Shown here one piece after another: positions 60,595-64,000 of a DNA stretch of 64,000 bases (the stretch's first letter is position 1; the number at the start of each line of letters is the position of its first letter). The notes beneath the pieces are model-generated. The model searched no databases, was not told where the DNA came from, and saw only the letters and a program-made list of their open reading frames with translations. Where the stretch lies: contig OZ249404.1 in assembly GCA_965235075.1 (NCBI GenBank), positions 248,001-312,000 on the forward strand, given 5' to 3'. Origin of the DNA: Fontibacterium medardense. GTDB lineage: Bacteria; Pseudomonadota; Alphaproteobacteria; Pelagibacterales; Pelagibacteraceae. The translations under genes were made by a program, and so were the position numbers.

Positions 60595-61605
60595 ATGAAA
60601 ATATTATTAATATTAATTTTTAGTTTGTTATTTAATGATGTTTCCACCGCAAAAGATAATCAATCTTATTGCCTTTGGATTGATTCATTTTTACCATATC
60701 GTGTTAGTCAGCACGAAATAGATAATGATAGTAAATTCAGATCTTACTGTGATGAATTACGCTTAATTGAAATTCCCAAAACCGTATTTGATAAATTAAA
60801 TAATGAAGATAACTATTGGTATCAGAAAAGTGGAGAGGACGATCCAGATACTTCTTTTTTTTCAAAAAAAACCTTAAGAGAAAATCCCGCGTTCATGAAA
60901 AAGAGAGAAGAGGCGTTAAAAAAGATTTATATGGATTCAACCGAAGAAATAAAATTATTTAATCTTAATAGAAGTAATGAATTTAAAAAGTTTCAAAATG
61001 CAAAAATAGATAAAGAAAACAAGTTAAAAATTACCGAACTAGAAAAAACTTATGCTGGCAAATGTAATTTTGGCTACACAAAAGGAACGGATAAGTACAA
61101 TAACTGCCTACTAGAACAGGAGAAAAAAGCTTTAGCAGAGCAAAAGAAAAAACAAGATTTAGCGGAAGCTAATAAAAAGAAATCAGAAACTGAAGCAAAG
61201 CAATCTTCAGAAAAGTTAGCAAAAATGACACCAGACGACAGAAGAGCTTTTACATGTTCTGAAAAATTTGGGTTTAGAAAAGGTTCAGATAATTTTAAAG
61301 ACTGTGTATTCAAAATATATTCCGCTGAAATTGAATTAGAAAAAATTGAGCTTCAAAAACAGTTAGCCAAAGCAAATGCTGATTTGGCTAAAGCTAACGC
61401 AGCTTCAAATGAAAAATTAGCTAATGCACAAACTAATGCAGCAATAATGCAAGCATATGCTGCTCAACAACAGGCAATCGCTGCTAATACCGCAGATAGT
61501 CTAGCTTTAATGGAAAGTGGTTTAAGAATGTTATCACCACAAAGACCAGCAGCTAGAGCACCAATGAATTGTCATTATCACGCAAAAATGTTGAGCTGTT
61601 TCTAA
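60595..61605 (+). CDS. Secreted coiled-coil protein with CxxGF repeats
   Basis: A 336-residue protein with a signal peptide (residues 1-19, ending DVSTA) and long Lys/Glu/Ala coiled coils (about 110-160, 165-205 and 250-300). Two copies of a short disulfide-type motif, CNFGYTKGTDKYNNC and CSEKFGFRKGSDNFKDC, flank the central coil. The C terminus has a separate CHYHAKMLSC pair. It probably lies in the periplasm or at the outer surface. The stop overlaps the next ATG by one base. Confidence 0.68.
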   Translation: MKILLILIFSLLFNDVSTAKDNQSYCLWIDSFLPYRVSQHEIDNDSKFRSYCDELRLIEIPKTVFDKLNNEDNYWYQKSGEDDPDTSFFSKKTLRENPAFMKKREEALKKIYMDSTEEIKLFNLNRSNEFKKFQNAKIDKENKLKITELEKTYAGKCNFGYTKGTDKYNNCLLEQEKKALAEQKKKQDLAEANKKKSETEAKQSSEKLAKMTPDDRRAFTCSEKFGFRKGSDNFKDCVFKIYSAEIELEKIELQKQLAKANADLAKANAASNEKLANAQTNAAIMQAYAAQQQAIAANTADSLALMESGLRMLSPQRPAARAPMNCHYHAKMLSCF

Positions 61606-62531
61606 TGATCAGAACATTGATTATTATTCTAGCTTCGTTGATGTTGTTGGGGTGTTTACCAAATAATGTTTCATATAAGTCTTTACAAAAAGAAATTAAT
61701 GCTGATGGGGGTCATATAAGAATTTATGGAAATCCCCCTTTTTCAAGTGCAAATATTAAACAAGCTGCAGACTTTAATTGCCAGCGGTACAGTCGCATAG
61801 CAGTTAATTTTACCCAAGCTCACGCCGGTGCACTTTTTTCAGGATCTGAATATAGTTATTGGCATTATGATTGTGTGAATCCAACTACAATCGCAGCAAC
61901 AAAACCATCTAACGAAACATCAAAGGAAAAACCAAGAAGGGGGGCAAGCGGTACAGCTTTTTTTATTAATAATAATGGAAATATTGTAACTAATAACCAC
62001 GTAGTTGAAGGATGTTCTGGACCAATAAAAGTTTTGTATAATAGAAAAGACTATCAAGCTAAATTAATTTCTAAAGATGATAATCTTGATCTTGCAGTTT
62101 TAAGTTCAGATATTAAACCAAAACAATATTTAAAGTTATCTAAAAAATCTGGCGACAAACTAGATAGAGTGGTGGCAGCTGGTTATCCGTTAGGTTATAA
62201 AATATCAGATGAGTTAAAGCTTACAGCGGGAATCGTAAGCGCAACCAAAGGATGGAAAGACAATATTAATGAATTTCAAATTGATGCTGCATTAAATCCT
62301 GGAAATTCTGGAGGGCCCGTTGTTAATGATGCTGGAAATTTATTTGGTGTTGCAGTTGCTGGTTTAGCTGATAGACAAAACTTAAACTTTGCAATCAAAT
62401 CAAAAGCATTGAAGGATTTTCTAGATGTAAATAAAGTAAGCTATTCAACAGCTACAGTAGAATTTGATATGGATAATAAGAAACGCCTTAAATTATTAGA
62501 AGATAGTACTGTATTTATATATTGTAATTAA
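61605..62531 (+). CDS. Trypsin-like serine protease, predicted lipoprotein
   Basis: A 308-residue S1C (HtrA-like) protease. A lipobox LMLLGC at residues 12-17 predicts outer- or inner-membrane anchoring. The catalytic triad is H132 (TNNHVVEG), D162 (NLDLAVLS) and S235 (NPGNSGGPVV). No PDZ domain follows, and a cysteine-containing ~90-residue domain precedes the protease domain. It may process or protect envelope proteins. Start at 61605 follows from the lipobox and overlap with the previous stop. Confidence 0.87.
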   Translation: MIRTLIIILASLMLLGCLPNNVSYKSLQKEINADGGHIRIYGNPPFSSANIKQAADFNCQRYSRIAVNFTQAHAGALFSGSEYSYWHYDCVNPTTIAATKPSNETSKEKPRRGASGTAFFINNNGNIVTNNHVVEGCSGPIKVLYNRKDYQAKLISKDDNLDLAVLSSDIKPKQYLKLSKKSGDKLDRVVAAGYPLGYKISDELKLTAGIVSATKGWKDNINEFQIDAALNPGNSGGPVVNDAGNLFGVAVAGLADRQNLNFAIKSKALKDFLDVNKVSYSTATVEFDMDNKKRLKLLEDSTVFIYCN

Positions 62532-62918
62532 GTGAGAAATAAATTTTTAATAATTTCTATAGTTTTTTTAGTATTACAATTTTCTACAATATTTGTTGGA
62601 ATTTTTATTGTTCCAGCAAAAATTGGTCATTATATGGGCGCTCTAATAGCCTTACTATTTGATCCTATAACTCTATCTGTAAGTCTAATTAATGGATTTT
62701 TATTTGGATATTTCAAACCAAGTTATAAGCTTTTTATTTTAACTACTATTACACTTATCAGTCTTGTGACTTTATTAATAATTAATCCTTACCGAACAAA
62801 ATTAAATTTGAATGTTAATTTTTTTGATTTTGCATTATTTGTAAGAACGAACGTTTCTTTATTCTGGTCCTCAATAGCTATAATAGGATCAAATATATTA
62901 CTGAAAAATTTTAAATAA
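62532..62918 (+). CDS. Small integral membrane protein, GTG start
   Basis: A 128-residue protein with about four hydrophobic helices; the first begins at the start codon. The only early start available is GTG at 62532, abutting the protease stop. No family recognised. It fits the run of envelope genes on this side of the element. Confidence 0.58.
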   Translation: MRNKFLIISIVFLVLQFSTIFVGIFIVPAKIGHYMGALIALLFDPITLSVSLINGFLFGYFKPSYKLFILTTITLISLVTLLIINPYRTKLNLNVNFFDFALFVRTNVSLFWSSIAIIGSNILLKNFK

Positions 62919-63566
62919 ATGCGCCCATTAATTCTGGCATCTTCTTTATTGTTTTTGGTTCTTGGGGGAGTGGCGGGTGCACAAGAAAAATATAGTTTAT
63001 TTGGAATAAATATAGGCGATAATATTAAGAAATATAATCCAACGTTTGAAAATCAAATCCCAGGTGCATTTATAGTTGATGCTCCCAAACCAAATAAAGA
63101 TTTTATTTTTTATTTTGCTGGCATTAATCAGAAAACAAATGAAATTGTTTTTGTCGGTGGAATTCATAAAAAAAATTATGTATTAGGTGATTTGCACAAA
63201 GACCAAAACAAAGTACTTAATGAAGCATCTAAATGCACTAAAGAAAATAAAGAATATTTAAGTGTTATAGCAAATGGTGAGCAGTTTAAAAAATTTAAAA
63301 ATAATTCAAATGAACTTGAAGGTAATGATATTCACAAAAGAAATGTATATATTTTTGATGGTGAAAAAATAGATTATTCAAAAAAAGGTAATATAAAATT
63401 TTCAGTAGATATCAACTGCTTTAATAAAGATGGTACTGCTTTACCAAATGAAAAAGTAGGATTGAGAGCACGAATAACATTAATGGATCATAGAAATTTA
63501 GATAAAGTTGTTTTAGATAACCAAGAAATAAAAAAGAAAAATTTAGATAAAACTGGATTACAGTAA
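62919..63566 (+). CDS. Secreted hypothetical protein, 215 residues
   Basis: A protein with a clear signal peptide (residues 1-21, SSLLFLVLGGVAGAQ) and a mature part rich in Asn and Lys, including GINIGDNIKKYNPTFENQIP and one Cys pair spread over the C-terminal half (CTKENKEY and INCFNKD). No family recognised. It abuts its neighbours, with the stop overlapping the next ATG by one base. Confidence 0.58.
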   Translation: MRPLILASSLLFLVLGGVAGAQEKYSLFGINIGDNIKKYNPTFENQIPGAFIVDAPKPNKDFIFYFAGINQKTNEIVFVGGIHKKNYVLGDLHKDQNKVLNEASKCTKENKEYLSVIANGEQFKKFKNNSNELEGNDIHKRNVYIFDGEKIDYSKKGNIKFSVDINCFNKDGTALPNEKVGLRARITLMDHRNLDKVVLDNQEIKKKNLDKTGLQ

Positions 63567-64000
63567 TGAGTAGCTCTGAACTTAAAAAAATTGCAGAAAA
63601 AAAAACAGCACAGATTGTTAAATCTGAATTAGATAAAAAAGCTTATGAGGATGTTGCTTGGTTACAATCATTAAAAAAAGCTAATGGCAATGAAGAAAAG
63701 GCAAAAGTTTTTTATATAGATATAAGATCAAATGATCTTATAGACGAAATATATTTTTCCTTAAAAGAGGAAGAGCAAAAAAGGATTAAGAAAGAACTTG
63801 CAAAATTTCAAGATAATGAAGAAGAAGAAGTTAAATACTCAATCAAAGATGGCTTCAAATTTAAAAAGACACAAAAAAATAATCTTCCATTAACTGATTA
63901 TGAAAAACATCAAATAAAAAATAAGTATTTAGATGAACTCAAAAGTGTGAAATCTAAATACTCTACAGATAACAAAGAAATTAATAATGAAATTGATGAA
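63566..64000 (+). CDS. Hypothetical charged protein (partial, runs off the window)
   Basis: An ATG at 63566 opens a frame that stays open for 145 codons to the end of the window. It is very rich in Lys, Glu and Asp (for example LKEEEQKRIKKELAKFQDNE) and helical, likely coiled coil. No signal peptide and no recognised family. The TAATG overlap with the preceding gene supports it as a real gene. Confidence 0.58.
   Translation, partial: MSSSELKKIAEKKTAQIVKSELDKKAYEDVAWLQSLKKANGNEEKAKVFYIDIRSNDLIDEIYFSLKEEEQKRIKKELAKFQDNEEEEVKYSIKDGFKFKKTQKNNLPLTDYEKHQIKNKYLDELKSVKSKYSTDNKEINNEIDE

Larger units (their letters stand above)
47391..64000. mobile_element. Integrated element at tRNA-Leu (right end outside window)
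   Basis: It begins at the tRNA-Leu break and carries an integrase first, then HNH endonuclease, DNA-binding, ssDNA-binding, ribbon-helix-helix-like and primase-helicase genes, nearly all on the plus strand, many with strong Shine-Dalgarno sequences, plus a reversed nuclease and an envelope-gene run. No capsid, portal, terminase or tail gene is recognisable in the visible 16.6 kb. Possible identities are a phage satellite, an integrative plasmid-like island or the early region of a prophage. Confidence 0.82.

Overview
The window reads as a SAR11 (Pelagibacterales, Alphaproteobacteria) chromosome with an integrated element at its right end. The grounds are strongly AT-rich DNA, gaps of mostly a few to some tens of bases, alphaproteobacterial families throughout, and typical SAR11 content: TRAP transporters, three-component PurS/Q/L, class II DAHP synthase, citramalate synthase and the methylcitrate pair. 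The lineage call is inference from content; no 16S rRNA gene is present.

Layout. 1-7332: housekeeping and small genes (serA end, serB, peroxiredoxin, rhodanese, recX, cysQ, mnmA, yjbQ), with three genes under 60 codons that are easily missed (3693-3851, 5121-5297, 6493-6576). 7381-8961: an intact tRNA-Met whose 3' 46 bases are repeated 1.5 kb downstream; a TAXI-type solute receptor lies between the copies, which looks like a small tRNA-targeted insertion without its own integrase. 8973-14794: amidohydrolase, two glycosyltransferases, thioredoxin-like protein, gamma carbonic anhydrase, flavoprotein and dehydrogenase. 14904-20773: rpoZ, then a class III CoA-transferase divergent from a DctPQM TRAP transporter and malonyl-CoA decarboxylase; together these predict uptake, CoA activation and decarboxylation of malonate or a close relative. 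20766-29571: dusA, a frameshifted cysteine-protease-like gene, a phosphohexomutase, nrdAB with a candidate SOS box, and prpBC with a HAD phosphatase. 29704-47292: a stand-alone GlmU acetyltransferase domain with glmS, aroG, nadE-cysS-cimA-trmJ, rpsD, grxD-bolA, the purLQSCB block, map, sfsA, a CinA-like gene and a family-4-like uracil-DNA glycosylase without iron-sulfur cysteines.

47352-64000: an integrated element. A tRNA-Leu(TAA) gene keeps its promoter and 5' half but stops at the anticodon loop, and a tyrosine integrase follows. Next come an HNH endonuclease, a regulated promoter, a DNA-binding protein, a phage-type ssDNA-binding protein, small phage-like genes and a large primase-helicase. 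An oppositely oriented nuclease with eight zinc-finger-like repeats and a run of envelope genes (secreted coiled-coil protein, lipoprotein protease, membrane protein, secreted protein) complete the visible part. No capsid, tail, portal or terminase gene was recognised in the visible 16.6 kb, so it may be a satellite or replicative island, or only the early arm of a prophage. The right end lies outside the window.

No stretch above about 300 bases lacks a gene. No CRISPR array, rRNA operon or IS element was seen.
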